Shown here: positions 8,031-17,332 of the stretch, one piece after another
Numbering within the stretch: the stretch's first letter is position 1
Layout of the letters: every line of letters starts with the position of its first letter
Source of the DNA: Saprospiraceae bacterium
GTDB taxonomy: Bacteria > Bacteroidota > Bacteroidia > Chitinophagales > Saprospiraceae
Length of the DNA stretch: 64,000 nt
Assembly (NCBI GenBank): GCA_028285545.1
Contig: JANQPA010000114.1
Span: 1-64,000 of the forward strand
Direction of reading: 5' to 3'
The notes under the pieces: model-generated
Told to the model about the DNA's origin: nothing
Seen by the model: the letters and a program-made list of their open reading frames with translations, nothing else
Databases searched by the model: none
Position numbers and translations under genes: made by a program

Positions 8031-10211
8031 TTAAAAGCGCCATAAATAACTTGCCTTAAAGAAGAAATTGCTCTTTTGCCTTAAAAAACGATCGGCTTCA
8101 TGGTATTCTCTTGAGTTGACATCCCATTCTTGTCGGTCATACAAAGAACCATAGCCAAGATGTACAACAGTACCCGGAATTAATGTAAAAGAAGCCAGGA
8201 AATCAGTAAACAATTCTCTGGCACTATTATCATATTCAATTATTGACCGCAAAAAGAAAAATTGGTTTAACTGGAAAATATTTCTAGATCGAATAATGGT
8301 TCGGTCAAATTCTTTGAAATCATCCGATTCTCTGTAAAAATTAGAGTAAAGTAGGGTCAGATTAAAGTTAAATTGATCAGAAGCCTGCCAGGTAACCCTT
8401 CCGGAAACATCAACCCCTCTTCCAGAATAAGGCATTTGATTTTCGGCAAAAATATATCGGATTTTTTTGGACTTAGTAAAATTAGTATTTAGCTGTAGTC
8501 TCTTATTAACCTGACTACCCATTGAGGCAGTGAATCGATTTCTTTTAAATTTTAAACCTCTAAAGATTTCATCCCTAATCGTAAAGCCAGCACTTAAGGT
8601 GGTCCTCCGAATCCAATTGGATCTTAAAGTATAACCGATATTCTTTTCCCAGAGGCCACTTGGATGATCATAGGCCTGGGATAGTGAAATCTGATTGTCA
8701 ATTCGAATGAGCAATTTTGATTTGGGATAAATCTTAGGGTTAACAAAGGCACTGAATTTTGTTAAGCCAGTTCTTCCCACAAATCCTACATCTGTATTAA
8801 AGTTGTCGGATAAATTAAAAACGGTACCTGAAACGGTTATTTTCCGGTTGTTGAGTTGATATTGCAGTTTTTCTGCATGCGTATGTTCAGTGTCTGCCAA
8901 TTGTTTGTTTGTGGAAAAAGAATTGATAAAATGACCGGAAATGGTACTAGCCTGAGAGAGTCTTATGGTTCCATCAATACCTCCTACATTATTAATTTTA
9001 TCTTCAGTATCCCTTTGAGTGTAGATACCTCCAATAAAACTATCTCCTTTTAGGGCACGGATGTAACGTCCAATATATACATTGGCATTTTTAAGATCTT
9101 CTCCGGTAGAGGATAATTGTTGATCCGATGCAAAGATGGTAGAAAAGCGATTTTTAGGGCCAAATTTCCCAGAAAATTTTAAAGCAACATCCGGATCAAC
9201 CACCGTCCTGGAATTAAATACCTGTCTTAAACCTTCTCCGCCGGTTCCAGCAACAATGAAGTTTTCATTTCCTTCCAGGAAAAAGGGTCGTCGCTCAGGG
9301 AAAAATAAGGCAAAACGGAGGTTGTTATCAATCTGACGGGCATCTGCTTCCACCTGACTAAAATCTGGATTGATAGTGGCATCCATAACCAGGTCTGAAC
9401 TGATTCCCCACTTTCCGGTTAGGCCAAAATCTGGCTTGCCGCCTGTTTTTATCTTTTCTCCTTCCAAAAACTGAGTTCCTTCTCCATAAGTTACAGCAGG
9501 CAATATCTCCAATAGCGTATTGGCTTTGATTCCTTCATATTGCAATAGCATAGATTGCATAAGAAAAGCAGTACCCATATCCGGATCCAGAGGTGGATAA
9601 GTACCTTGAATGGACAGTCTACTTATTTTGCGTTCAAAAATGACGCCCATTTCTACTAAATCATTTTTTACGGAATAGCGAATGCTTTTAAGAGGAATCC
9701 TTACCTCTACATTATACCCTTCTTCATCAATCGTAGATTGGCTGTACCAAATAAAATCAGCTCCGGAATCCTCCTGACCATTGCTGTATCTGGTATCCAT
9801 TTGTATACCGGAAGGGTTTACATAAAGTGCGTATAAGGATTGCTTGTCATTATAAGAATCTAGATTGATGCAAATCCAATCATCATCTCTGATCCTATCT
9901 CTTTGTGCCAAAGAGGTTTTGATGAGATCGGGTTTATCCTGACATTGAAATCCAAAATATAGATTTTCAGCATCGTAAGCCATCATAACTTTGGTGGTGA
10001 AACCCATAGGTTTGTCATAATCTGGAACAAATGTTTTAAAACCAGTGACATTTGGGGCATCTTGCCAAATGTCATCATCTAAAATTCCATCAATGACAGG
10101 TGGAAGCTCTACCTTAAAGGGTTTTACTATTTCAGGATTTGCATTCACCCTGCAAATGAAAAATAAACCAAATAGCAGCGCAAAACTACTCCTTAAGAAG
10201 TGATCATTCAT
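8031..10211 (-). CDS. DUF5916 outer-membrane protein with N-terminal CBM9-like domain
   Basis: This is a secreted or outer-membrane protein of about 726 aa. A signal peptide (about residues 1-24, ending VNA) is followed by a carbohydrate-binding family 9-like beta-sandwich (about 30-215; PPVIDGILDDDIW, AYDAENLYFGFQC, YNVEVRIPLKSI). The C-terminal region is typical of DUF5916 and predicted to be a beta-barrel, with many alternating aromatic strands and a terminal Phe (YLWRF) as in outer-membrane barrels. I chose the ATG at 10211 because it gives a clean signal peptide; the ATG at 10220 is also possible. A longer open frame to 10316 has no signal peptide at its front. Its function is unknown; a role in binding or moving glycans or peptides at the outer membrane is only a guess. 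No partner gene is adjacent apart from the nuclease-fold gene upstream. Confidence 0.88.
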   Translation of the reverse strand: MNDHFLRSSFALLFGLFFICRVNANPEIVKPFKVELPPVIDGILDDDIWQDAPNVTGFKTFVPDYDKPMGFTTKVMMAYDAENLYFGFQCQDKPDLIKTSLAQRDRIRDDDWICINLDSYNDKQSLYALYVNPSGIQMDTRYSNGQEDSGADFIWYSQSTIDEEGYNVEVRIPLKSIRYSVKNDLVEMGVIFERKISRLSIQGTYPPLDPDMGTAFLMQSMLLQYEGIKANTLLEILPAVTYGEGTQFLEGEKIKTGGKPDFGLTGKWGISSDLVMDATINPDFSQVEADARQIDNNLRFALFFPERRPFFLEGNENFIVAGTGGEGLRQVFNSRTVVDPDVALKFSGKFGPKNRFSTIFASDQQLSSTGEDLKNANVYIGRYIRALKGDSFIGGIYTQRDTEDKINNVGGIDGTIRLSQASTISGHFINSFSTNKQLADTEHTHAEKLQYQLNNRKITVSGTVFNLSDNFNTDVGFVGRTGLTKFSAFVNPKIYPKSKLLIRIDNQISLSQAYDHPSGLWEKNIGYTLRSNWIRRTTLSAGFTIRDEIFRGLKFKRNRFTASMGSQVNKRLQLNTNFTKSKKIRYIFAENQMPYSGRGVDVSGRVTWQASDQFNFNLTLLYSNFYRESDDFKEFDRTIIRSRNIFQLNQFFFLRSIIEYDNSARELFTDFLASFTLIPGTVVHLGYGSLYDRQEWDVNSREYHEADRFLRQKSNFFFKASYLWRF

Positions 10212-10321
10212 AATAAGCATGGTTGTTTTGGACAGTTGATGATTTAGAAAATAAAGGTAAGAGAGGTTCTTTACTTGTATGAAACCTTTGGTATATACAT
10301 TTTTTGGGCTGGTCAATTTTA

Positions 10322-10438
10322 TAAGTAGAAGTACAGTAGAAGTAGCTTGAAGTAAGTGGAAGTATATAGAAATAATTAGTACTGTTGAAAATGAAAATTA
10401 ACTCTACTTCAACATACTTCAATCTACTTCTTATTCCT
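10322..10438. repeat. intergenic inverted minisatellite, AGTAGAAGT-type arms
   Basis: The left arm (10322-10366) repeats variants of TAGAAGTA and GAAGTAAG. The right arm (10402-10438) repeats CTACTTCAA-type units, its reverse complement. Together they can fold into a long imperfect hairpin. The right arm ends at the stop of the EEP gene, and the element fills most of the 227-bp gap between two minus-strand genes. Confidence 0.7.
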
Positions 10439-12142
10439 TTAATTCTTAATAATACGCCTTCTTTCAACGCTATTATCTTGTCGTATTGAAATAATATATA
10501 CCCCACTAGGTAGTTGTGTAAGATCTAAATCATGTTGAAAACCGTTTATCTGGACTCGATTAAGTAATCGACCATCCAGGTGAAAAATAGAAATCGTACC
10601 ATTAGAATAGCTGGAGTTTTTTAATTCGATTCTTACACTGCCATTGGTAGGATTTGGGTAAATTTTAGATGCCATGTTTTCTAACTTCTCCTCACTGGAA
10701 GTACTCAAATCTTTAATACTGAAATCACCTACAATGGGGAGATGGTCTGAAAAATCCGTATCGGTTGCTGACAGTCCATAGGCTGTTAAAGAATCGCTAG
10801 ACATTTCGTTAGTTTGCAAGAGAAAGCCTTTTTGAGCTTCCAGACGGCTATCAGAATACAAAATATAATCCAGCCTGCCAGGTGCAAAACTTGAGAAAGG
10901 ATTGATCCAGGTAGTGGCAATAGGTATATCAGTATGGTAAGGAACCAAATCGGAGATAGGACTACCATCCCAGTCAGGAGGACTTCCGGTACCGAATCTT
11001 TGCGTGTTTTGGATATCTCCTGTCAATAGGGTTTCACGCTGCTGTTTCAATCCGACCATATTAAAATCACCTGTGATAAGGATTGGAGTATTGTCATCAA
11101 TATCCAATCGACCTCCTTCATTTCTAGCTTCCTGGATAAAGGCCGCCACTGCGTCCACCTGAAATTGCCTGGCCGTTTCATTATCACAACAACTAAAATG
11201 ACAAACGATCACCAACATATCTGTGCCGTAATCGTCTGGCAAATCTAGTAGGTTGGCACTGATCCTATCAGAATTGGTAAGTTTGATGGATGCAAGAATA
11301 GGATATCGACTTACCGTAATATTATCATCGTCCACTTTACTGGCATACCATCCATTAGTATTATTCAAGGGAATGGTGCTATCCATAAGATTCTTAACTG
11401 TAGAAGCGCTAGCATCAAAAAACTCATTAAAGCAAAATATATCGGCATTGACGGCCTGAACGATTCTCTTAAACTGATTTTGAAATGCCGGATTCAAGGG
11501 ACGGTCGAAAAGAATATTTTGATTCATCAAACGGATGTGGCTTGGATCTGACTTTTGGATGCTTATCGGAGTGAACTCCGGAAAGGGGCCCTCATCAAAA
11601 GTATAGCTAAAAGTGCCCGAAACAGGCAAAGCATCTGTATTTATGTTGCTTCCTCCAACGAGTAATTGAAAAGTATTGGAGGTAAATAATTCCCTTGAAT
11701 TAGTAGGAGTTGCATTTCTTCTTATTCTTATTTCAAATTCGTCTCCAGAATGGGTAGGTAAGCTTACTAAGCCTATGTCAAAATGCCCGATTTCCTGCCC
11801 TAAAAATGAACCTCTGCGCTGACCAAAGTGATAATAAAATTCGCTACCCATTGATCTAATATTTTGCCCTGTACCGGCATTATTATCTGCATCTATCCAA
11901 ACTTGAATATTGCTTTGCTGGAAAAGAACTTCCCGATCCAATTTGATTCTCAGGTACAAGAAGTTATCATCATTGGAAAGACTTAATTCAATCAAATCAA
12001 TACTGTTGGAAGGATTGCTTTCTTTTTCTATGTATGAAAAATCTTGCCAGTCTTCAAAAAAACCATCCATCTGAATTTCATCCGATTGAGCATTTAATAG
12101 AGTAAATCCGAAGAAAAAAAACAAGGGTAAAATAGATTTCAT
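10439..12142 (-). CDS. T9SS-exported endonuclease/exonuclease/phosphatase-family protein
   Basis: This 567-aa secreted protein has a signal peptide (about 1-18), a CBM9/DOMON-like beta-sandwich (about 22-180) and an EEP-fold hydrolase domain (about 200-475). It ends with a type A T9SS sorting domain (about 495-567; YPNPTNG, HLDGR, LPSGVYIISI, RRIIKN). EEP active-site motifs are visible: the Asn in LMNQNILFD, Glu in CFNEFFD, GDFN in ITGDFNM, and the C-terminal SDHLPI. Members cleave phosphodiester or phosphomonoester bonds, for example as extracellular DNase or sphingomyelinase-like enzymes. A secreted nuclease or phosphatase for phosphate scavenging is plausible but not proven. It is transcribed towards the DUF5916 gene, which also has an N-terminal CBM9-like domain. 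Confidence 0.9.
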   Translation of the reverse strand: MKSILPLFFFFGFTLLNAQSDEIQMDGFFEDWQDFSYIEKESNPSNSIDLIELSLSNDDNFLYLRIKLDREVLFQQSNIQVWIDADNNAGTGQNIRSMGSEFYYHFGQRRGSFLGQEIGHFDIGLVSLPTHSGDEFEIRIRRNATPTNSRELFTSNTFQLLVGGSNINTDALPVSGTFSYTFDEGPFPEFTPISIQKSDPSHIRLMNQNILFDRPLNPAFQNQFKRIVQAVNADIFCFNEFFDASASTVKNLMDSTIPLNNTNGWYASKVDDDNITVSRYPILASIKLTNSDRISANLLDLPDDYGTDMLVIVCHFSCCDNETARQFQVDAVAAFIQEARNEGGRLDIDDNTPILITGDFNMVGLKQQRETLLTGDIQNTQRFGTGSPPDWDGSPISDLVPYHTDIPIATTWINPFSSFAPGRLDYILYSDSRLEAQKGFLLQTNEMSSDSLTAYGLSATDTDFSDHLPIVGDFSIKDLSTSSEEKLENMASKIYPNPTNGSVRIELKNSSYSNGTISIFHLDGRLLNRVQINGFQHDLDLTQLPSGVYIISIRQDNSVERRRIIKN

Positions 12143-12259
12143 ATTTGCTTTTTAAACAGGAATTATGGGAAGAACGGACTCCTATCACTTTTTATCGGCC
12201 CATTTGCTGGCAAAAGTGCAAAAATGTGAGATAAGGACCAATTAGAATGCCCATTAATA

Positions 12260-12967
12260 CTAAAAAACTTTGTCCTCAAACAGCCTTACCAAAATATATA
12301 AAAACAAGAGATACACCAGGCATCCAATTCCAAAGTAGGTCCAGAAAGCTCCTCCCGAAGCAATCATTTCAATACTTCGAAAAGACCAGTAACTCGGGAA
12401 AATACCTAATAAATGCAAAGCCTTGTGATCCAAAAAATAAATGATTAAAGGAAGTATTACAAATAGGTTATAAATTTTGTATTGAGCCAGGCCTTCAACC
12501 TTGTTTTTTGCAAAAACAGCCACTGACAAAGCCAGGAGGGGAGACAGCAGGCTAAATTGGAGGGCCAGGGCAATTTCCTGGAGGCCATTCATGTCTACTA
12601 ATGGAGCAAAATGAAAAATTGACCAGCTGAAAATAATCGAAACAAGGATACCCAAACCTAATCGAGAAACTAAAAACAACCTGGCCGAAACCGGCATCGT
12701 TTTTAAGGCCATAAATACATTTTCATCTTTTTCTTCTAAAAAAATGAATCCATTTATAAAACCAAACATGGTAGCTGCTTGAGTACTGGTGGCCATAAGA
12801 ATGACGGGGTAATAATCAATTAAAACAGGAAACCTGGAATTTAAAAAAGGAATAATAAAAACAGCAAGTATTGCAATCACCAATGGGGCAAGTACCAGGC
12901 CTTTTAAAAAAGGATCCCTAAAGACCATACGAAAATCATTAATACTGAGGATAAGCAGACGATTCAT
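12260..12967 (-). CDS. ABC transporter permease (ABC-2 type), second subunit
   Basis: This 235-aa membrane protein has six predicted helices and resembles ABC-2 type permeases of the Rv2687c fluoroquinolone-export class (NDFRMVFRDPF at the start, FINGFIFLEEKDENV after helix 2). Its start codon overlaps the stop of the upstream permease gene by 4 bp, so translation is coupled. With that permease and the ATPase it makes a heteromeric exporter. The substrate is unknown; drugs, lipids or peptides are possible. It is the last gene of the operon, with about 117 bp before the EEP gene. Confidence 0.85.
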   Translation of the reverse strand: MNRLLILSINDFRMVFRDPFLKGLVLAPLVIAILAVFIIPFLNSRFPVLIDYYPVILMATSTQAATMFGFINGFIFLEEKDENVFMALKTMPVSARLFLVSRLGLGILVSIIFSWSIFHFAPLVDMNGLQEIALALQFSLLSPLLALSVAVFAKNKVEGLAQYKIYNLFVILPLIIYFLDHKALHLLGIFPSYWSFRSIEMIASGGAFWTYFGIGCLVYLLFLYILVRLFEDKVF

Positions 12968-13656
12968 TTGCTTAGATTTTTTTTGATAATGCTAAGGGCT
13001 AGGTAATAACTTAAGATAACACAAAGAGTACCAACAATATAGGCATATAGAATCATTCCGTTGCTTACGTCTTGTAAAGAGGCCTTTATAAGAATAATCC
13101 CTGCATAACTTGGAATAAAATACCAAAAGAAAGAGGTAAGAATATTAAATACTCCCAAAAAGGGAAGAGCAAAAAGGATCAGAAATGGAATGGACCGTGC
13201 AAGTAGAGAATTAAAGGAAGTGCAATTTGCTGTTATGGCAAAACCACAAAAGGCAGAAAACAGTGTTGCACTGATCAAACCATATGAGAAATGAAAATAT
13301 TGTATGTCCCAACCATGGATAGCAACAACCATAAAGAGCCCTACCAATAGGGCTAATAGGGAAAGTACAATAGCTTTTGACCACAAATAATGACTTATTT
13401 TTATGGGAGAAACAGATAAAGCCTGTAGGGTATGTTGATTTCTTTCAAAAAGTAATAGTACTCCAGCAAAAATATAACCGGTTACGACGGGATCGTTATA
13501 AATGAGGAGGATCAGGAAATTATCCAAGTCGCCAAGATCTTTAAGCAAATAAAAAATCCCATAATAACATAAAGCTAAAGCAAAAGAAACGGTGACCAGT
13601 TGATTTCGAAAAAGATGTACCAGATCCCATCTCATGAGTGTCAATAAATCCTTCAT
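12964..13656 (-). CDS. ABC transporter permease (ABC-2 type), first subunit
   Basis: This 230-aa protein has six predicted membrane helices and an N-terminal MRWDLVHLFRNQ segment typical of the cytoplasmic start of ABC-2 permeases. A conserved polar stretch (LLFERNQHTLQALSVSPI) follows helix 2, matching the equivalent site in the partner permease. It lies 1 bp after the ATPase gene and overlaps the second permease by 4 bp. The pair probably forms the membrane channel as a heterodimer. Substrate unknown. Confidence 0.85.
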   Translation of the reverse strand: MKDLLTLMRWDLVHLFRNQLVTVSFALALCYYGIFYLLKDLGDLDNFLILLIYNDPVVTGYIFAGVLLLFERNQHTLQALSVSPIKISHYLWSKAIVLSLLALLVGLFMVVAIHGWDIQYFHFSYGLISATLFSAFCGFAITANCTSFNSLLARSIPFLILFALPFLGVFNILTSFFWYFIPSYAGIILIKASLQDVSNGMILYAYIVGTLCVILSYYLALSIIKKNLSK

Positions 13657-13657
13657 A

Positions 13658-14506
13658 TTAAACTAGACTTTCTCCGGTAATTTTGATAAACACATCCTCA
13701 AGACTGGCTTCCTTGGAATGAATGGTTCGGATGTTATTGTTGGCCAGAAGATTTAAAAAATCCTGATTTTGGCCAATATGATTTAATTCATAAGAAAGAA
13801 CTTCATTCTGCCCTTCCACCTGTACTTCTACTATATTTTTGCCATGTTTCAGTTTGAGTGTTTCAGGTTGGTCAATTGCTTTGATATTCCCATTGATGAT
13901 GAGGGCCACCCGATCGCATAATTCATCCGCATCATACATACTGTGGGTGGTGATAAAAATGGTTTTTCCTTTAGATTTTAAATCCAGAATAATGTCTTTA
14001 ATTATTCGTGCATTTACTGGATCCAGACCGGCTGTAGGCTCATCAAGAAATAAAATGTCAGGATCGTGCATAAATGACCGAATGAAATTAAGCCTCATTT
14101 TCATTCCTTTTGAAAAATTAGCCACCCTTTTATTTGCGTCTTCTTTTAATCCAACTTTTTCTAATAATTCTTCAAATGAATCAATGGGATTTTGGTAAAA
14201 AGAAGAGAAAAACCTAAGGTTTTCAACCGCACTTAGTTTAAGATAGTGATTTGGTAATTCAAAGCTGACTCCAATAAATTGATAAAATTCTTTACTCCAG
14301 GATTTAAGATCTTGCCCTTTTATAGATATGTTTCCCTGATAATTGGGAAGCAATTTGTACAAAATCTTTTGAGTGGTACTTTTTCCACTGCCACTGGGGC
14401 CTAAAAACCCAAAAATTTCGCCTTTCCCTATGTTGAAATTGATACCCTTGACCGTGGGAGTAGAATTTTTTGGATAGCTAAATGTCAGGTTGTTAACCTC
14501 TATCAT
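13658..14506 (-). CDS. ABC transporter ATP-binding protein
   Basis: This is the ATPase of the three-gene exporter. All motifs are intact: Walker A GPSGSGKST, signature NFSKGMKMR, Walker B ILFLDEPTAGLDP and the H-loop TTHSM. I take the ATG at 14506 (MIEVNNLTFSYP), which places the domain start as in homologues; an open frame to 14587 adds only unconserved residues. The C-terminal 70 residues are the extra domain usual in ABC-2 exporters. Two permease genes follow with 1-bp spacing and a 4-bp overlap, so the three are certainly one operon. The upstream gap carries an ATTGnn hexamer hairpin, and any promoter must lie in or beside it. Confidence 0.93.
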   Translation of the reverse strand: MIEVNNLTFSYPKNSTPTVKGINFNIGKGEIFGFLGPSGSGKSTTQKILYKLLPNYQGNISIKGQDLKSWSKEFYQFIGVSFELPNHYLKLSAVENLRFFSSFYQNPIDSFEELLEKVGLKEDANKRVANFSKGMKMRLNFIRSFMHDPDILFLDEPTAGLDPVNARIIKDIILDLKSKGKTIFITTHSMYDADELCDRVALIINGNIKAIDQPETLKLKHGKNIVEVQVEGQNEVLSYELNHIGQNQDFLNLLANNNIRTIHSKEASLEDVFIKITGESLV

Positions 14507-14597
14507 AATGATTTTAATATTGCTTTTCTGATACCAGCATTTTACGCCAGATTTGTCAATCCTGGTAAAATATTCGACTAAATGCATCGAAAAATAA

Positions 14598-14691
14598 CAA
14601 TATCAATAACAATGTCAATAACAATGTCAATAACAATGGCAATGTGAAGATTGAAATTGAAATTGAAATTGTTATTGACATTGCTATTGAA
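14598..14691. repeat. opposed hexamer arrays (CAATnn x8, ATTGnn x7)
   Basis: Eight in-phase CAATnn hexamers run from 14598 to 14645. After a 4-nt spacer, seven in-phase ATTGnn hexamers run from 14650 to 14691. The two arms are reverse complements except at the variable nn positions, so the element can fold into a hairpin of about 45 bp with scattered mismatches. It sits between the divergent ABC operon and the membrane-protein gene at 14721. Confidence 0.85.
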
Positions 14692-14720
14692 TTCCTTATG
14701 TTTACGCAAAATTACAGGGT

Positions 14721-17027
14721 ATGACTTTCCTTTATCGCCATAGAGGACTTTTTACTTTTGCTATTATTTTGCTTGGCCTTATTTATTTAAGGTATGGTGC
14801 CTTATTAGAATGTTCTACCTATAAAGTAATAGAGCCTTATGGTGACGGCTTCAAAGCCTACAGTGTTATACAATACCATGCAAAACACGATAGTACATAC
14901 TCTTTTTTTGAAGGGATGAATTATCCTTATGGGGATCATGTAATACCAGCAGCTACTCAACCATTAATTTCTAACTCCATAAAATTTCTTTCCAAATTCA
15001 CCGGAGATCTGTCCGACCATACCATTTCGATTGTAAACTACTCGATGTTATTTTCTATATTTTTGACGGGGCTATTTCTATTTTTAATTTTTAAGCAACA
15101 AAAACTGCCCGGCTGGTACGCTATTGCCGGAGCAGTTGGTATCTGTTTTTTAGCCCCGCAAATGCATAGGATGATTGCCCATTATGGACTTACCCATCCA
15201 GAAGTAATTCCAGCTCTCATTTATTTTTTATTGAGATTTTCTCAATCTCCTTCTATTAAATGGAGTGTGGCCATATCACTTATCGTTCTGTTGTATCCAT
15301 TACTGCACTTTTATTATTTCCCCATTGCCATATTTTTGATCTCTTTCTATTTTTTAATTTCATTTATTAGAGAATGGAATTGGCAAAGGTTTCCTCATTA
15401 TGCATTGCATTATGGCATTCAGGTAATATTGCCACTGGCATTTTTTGTGTATTGGTTGATTTTGAATGATCCTATTGCCGAAAGGAGTTCCAAACCCTGG
15501 GGTTTTTTAGTATACAGTGCAAAAATTCAGGGCATCATCACCTCAATGACTCAGCCCCATTTTCAACTGATTGATAAATATCTGATTGACTTTGGAAATA
15601 TAGATTTTGAGAGCAAATCTTACCTTGGTCTTATTGGGATATTTTTTTTAGTATTATTTCTTATACAATGGGGACGCCGTTGGATTGGAAAAGCAGATTT
15701 ACTTCCTGCTATTGAAAATAAATGGTTTTTTGATCGATTGCTCTTGTCAGCAGTAATCATCTTTCTTTTTGCTCTTGGATTGCCCTTTATCCTTCCAGGA
15801 ATGGAATTTTTGATCGATTATACCGGCCCAATCAAGCAGTTTAGAGGGATTGGGCGCTTTGCCTGGATTTTATTTTATGTAGTCAATATAATGGCCTTTT
15901 CCTATCTCTTTGAATGGTGTAAAAACAATCAAAACTGGTTAAGGAGAAGTCTGCCTTTTGCTGCACTTTTTGTACTCTTTTTTGAAGCTTACCATTTTAC
16001 CTGGGCTCAAAATTATGGGATGGAAGAAATTCAGGAAATGAAAGAGGGCCAAAAGTATACGGATAGCAATATTGATTTTTCCAAGTATCAAGCCATTCTT
16101 CCAATACCATATTATAATATAGGTTCGGGTAATTTTTGGTGGCCCTATGATTACAGTCTTAGTATGCAGCAATCCCAGGTCCTGGCTCTTCAAACAGGCT
16201 TACCGGTAACTGCGGCTATGCTCACCCGTACAGCTCCCATGCATGCGATTAAACAGTTGCAATTGGTTTTAGAACCTTATCGACGGCCGCTTATACTCGA
16301 TGATTTTCCCAATGACAAATCTCTGCTTATGCTTTGGGACCATACCCACCTGGATCGGGCAGAATATCGAGATTATTATCCTCATTTTAAAAATGCAGGT
16401 ACGACTCTTTATGATGAAGGAAGCATAAGATTGGCAGACCTATCCTTAGAAAGCTTTGAACAACGAATTGAAGAAAGGATCGATAGCATCAAGGCTGAGA
16501 TGAATCAAGACTCACTGGTATCACTAAATGGTTTTCTGGGCTCCAGGGATTCTATTAAATATATTTACCTTTCTTTTGATGAGAAAAAATCCGATAAACC
16601 ATACCTGGGAGATGGTGGAATATCTTTTAACATGCCTAAAGTTCAAGAGCTTTATTCCGGCTCATTAGGTGAAGGTTTTCAGAATCAAAATTATGAATTG
16701 AGCATATGGATGTATATTCAAAGAGATCTTAACACCCGTTCAATGATAAGTCTGAAGGAGTTTAATGAGGAAGGGAATGTTGTTCAAGATATTAACACTA
16801 TGATTTGGCGGACAGTCAGAGTAATTGATGACACTGGATGGGCCATGCTTCAGATTCCTTTTCAACTACAAAATACGGCTCACCAATTAAAATTGACTGT
16901 TGAAAATAAAAATCTCCGAGGCAAAGACTTTTATTTTGATGAGTTATTGATTAAACCTGCCGATCTTAATTTATACAAAAATTCTAATATCTATATTTGG
17001 AAAAATAACAGGTGGTTTCCAAAATAG
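14721..17027 (+). CDS. polytopic membrane protein with C-terminal soluble domain (GT-C-like, uncertain)
   Basis: This 768-aa protein has about 11-12 membrane helices in residues 5-430 and a soluble C-terminal region of about 330 aa. The first loop after helix 1 is long and outside the membrane, with acidic residues (EPYGDGFK) and NYPYGDH, a layout seen in GT-C glycosyltransferases and YfhO-like proteins. The C-terminal part (about 590-768) looks like a beta-sandwich (SLNGFLGSRDS, YELSIWMYI, LKLTVENKN). I do not recognise the family with certainty; transfer of a lipid-linked sugar to a cell-surface glycan is one possibility. It is a single-gene unit, divergent from the ABC exporter across the hexamer array. 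Confidence 0.78.
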   Translation: MTFLYRHRGLFTFAIILLGLIYLRYGALLECSTYKVIEPYGDGFKAYSVIQYHAKHDSTYSFFEGMNYPYGDHVIPAATQPLISNSIKFLSKFTGDLSDHTISIVNYSMLFSIFLTGLFLFLIFKQQKLPGWYAIAGAVGICFLAPQMHRMIAHYGLTHPEVIPALIYFLLRFSQSPSIKWSVAISLIVLLYPLLHFYYFPIAIFLISFYFLISFIREWNWQRFPHYALHYGIQVILPLAFFVYWLILNDPIAERSSKPWGFLVYSAKIQGIITSMTQPHFQLIDKYLIDFGNIDFESKSYLGLIGIFFLVLFLIQWGRRWIGKADLLPAIENKWFFDRLLLSAVIIFLFALGLPFILPGMEFLIDYTGPIKQFRGIGRFAWILFYVVNIMAFSYLFEWCKNNQNWLRRSLPFAALFVLFFEAYHFTWAQNYGMEEIQEMKEGQKYTDSNIDFSKYQAILPIPYYNIGSGNFWWPYDYSLSMQQSQVLALQTGLPVTAAMLTRTAPMHAIKQLQLVLEPYRRPLILDDFPNDKSLLMLWDHTHLDRAEYRDYYPHFKNAGTTLYDEGSIRLADLSLESFEQRIEERIDSIKAEMNQDSLVSLNGFLGSRDSIKYIYLSFDEKKSDKPYLGDGGISFNMPKVQELYSGSLGEGFQNQNYELSIWMYIQRDLNTRSMISLKEFNEEGNVVQDINTMIWRTVRVIDDTGWAMLQIPFQLQNTAHQLKLTVENKNLRGKDFYFDELLIKPADLNLYKNSNIYIWKNNRWFPK

Positions 17028-17332
17028 TCTCTTAATTCCTACGATATTCAATTCAAATTTTTGAAATAATATTTGCATATTTTTCTATTTAGTGTCCTTT
17101 CATTTGTTTTTCATTATAAGAATCAATATATTTCTTTGCTATTGAGCTTTTCTTTTCTGGAATGTTATTTTCTGCATTAACTGAAAAATGATAACCCGGA
17201 GCTTATACTGCAGAAATTAACCGCCTATATTTTTATAATCCCTGAATTAGCTTCAACCTGACCTTTTAATTGGATTCAAAATTTTGGTTTAAATAAAGAC
17301 CTTATACTCATTTTTATATTAAAAACTGCTAT
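17028..17332. other. 305-bp AT-rich gap before the TonB receptor
   Basis: I see no gene, hairpin or repeat here. The sequence is strongly AT-rich and probably holds the receptor's promoter, but no clear TTTG/TAnnTTTG pair could be placed. Confidence 0.5.

Noticed and set aside
10204-10506. Open frame on the minus strand in front of the DUF5916 gene
   Set aside because: It covers the opposed repeat arms and lacks any domain, signal or start-site support.
13839-14198. 119-codon frame opposite the ABC ATPase
   Set aside because: Walker and signature motifs are on the minus strand.
14598-14691. CRISPR array
   Set aside because: The units are 6 bp with no spacers and no cas genes are nearby.
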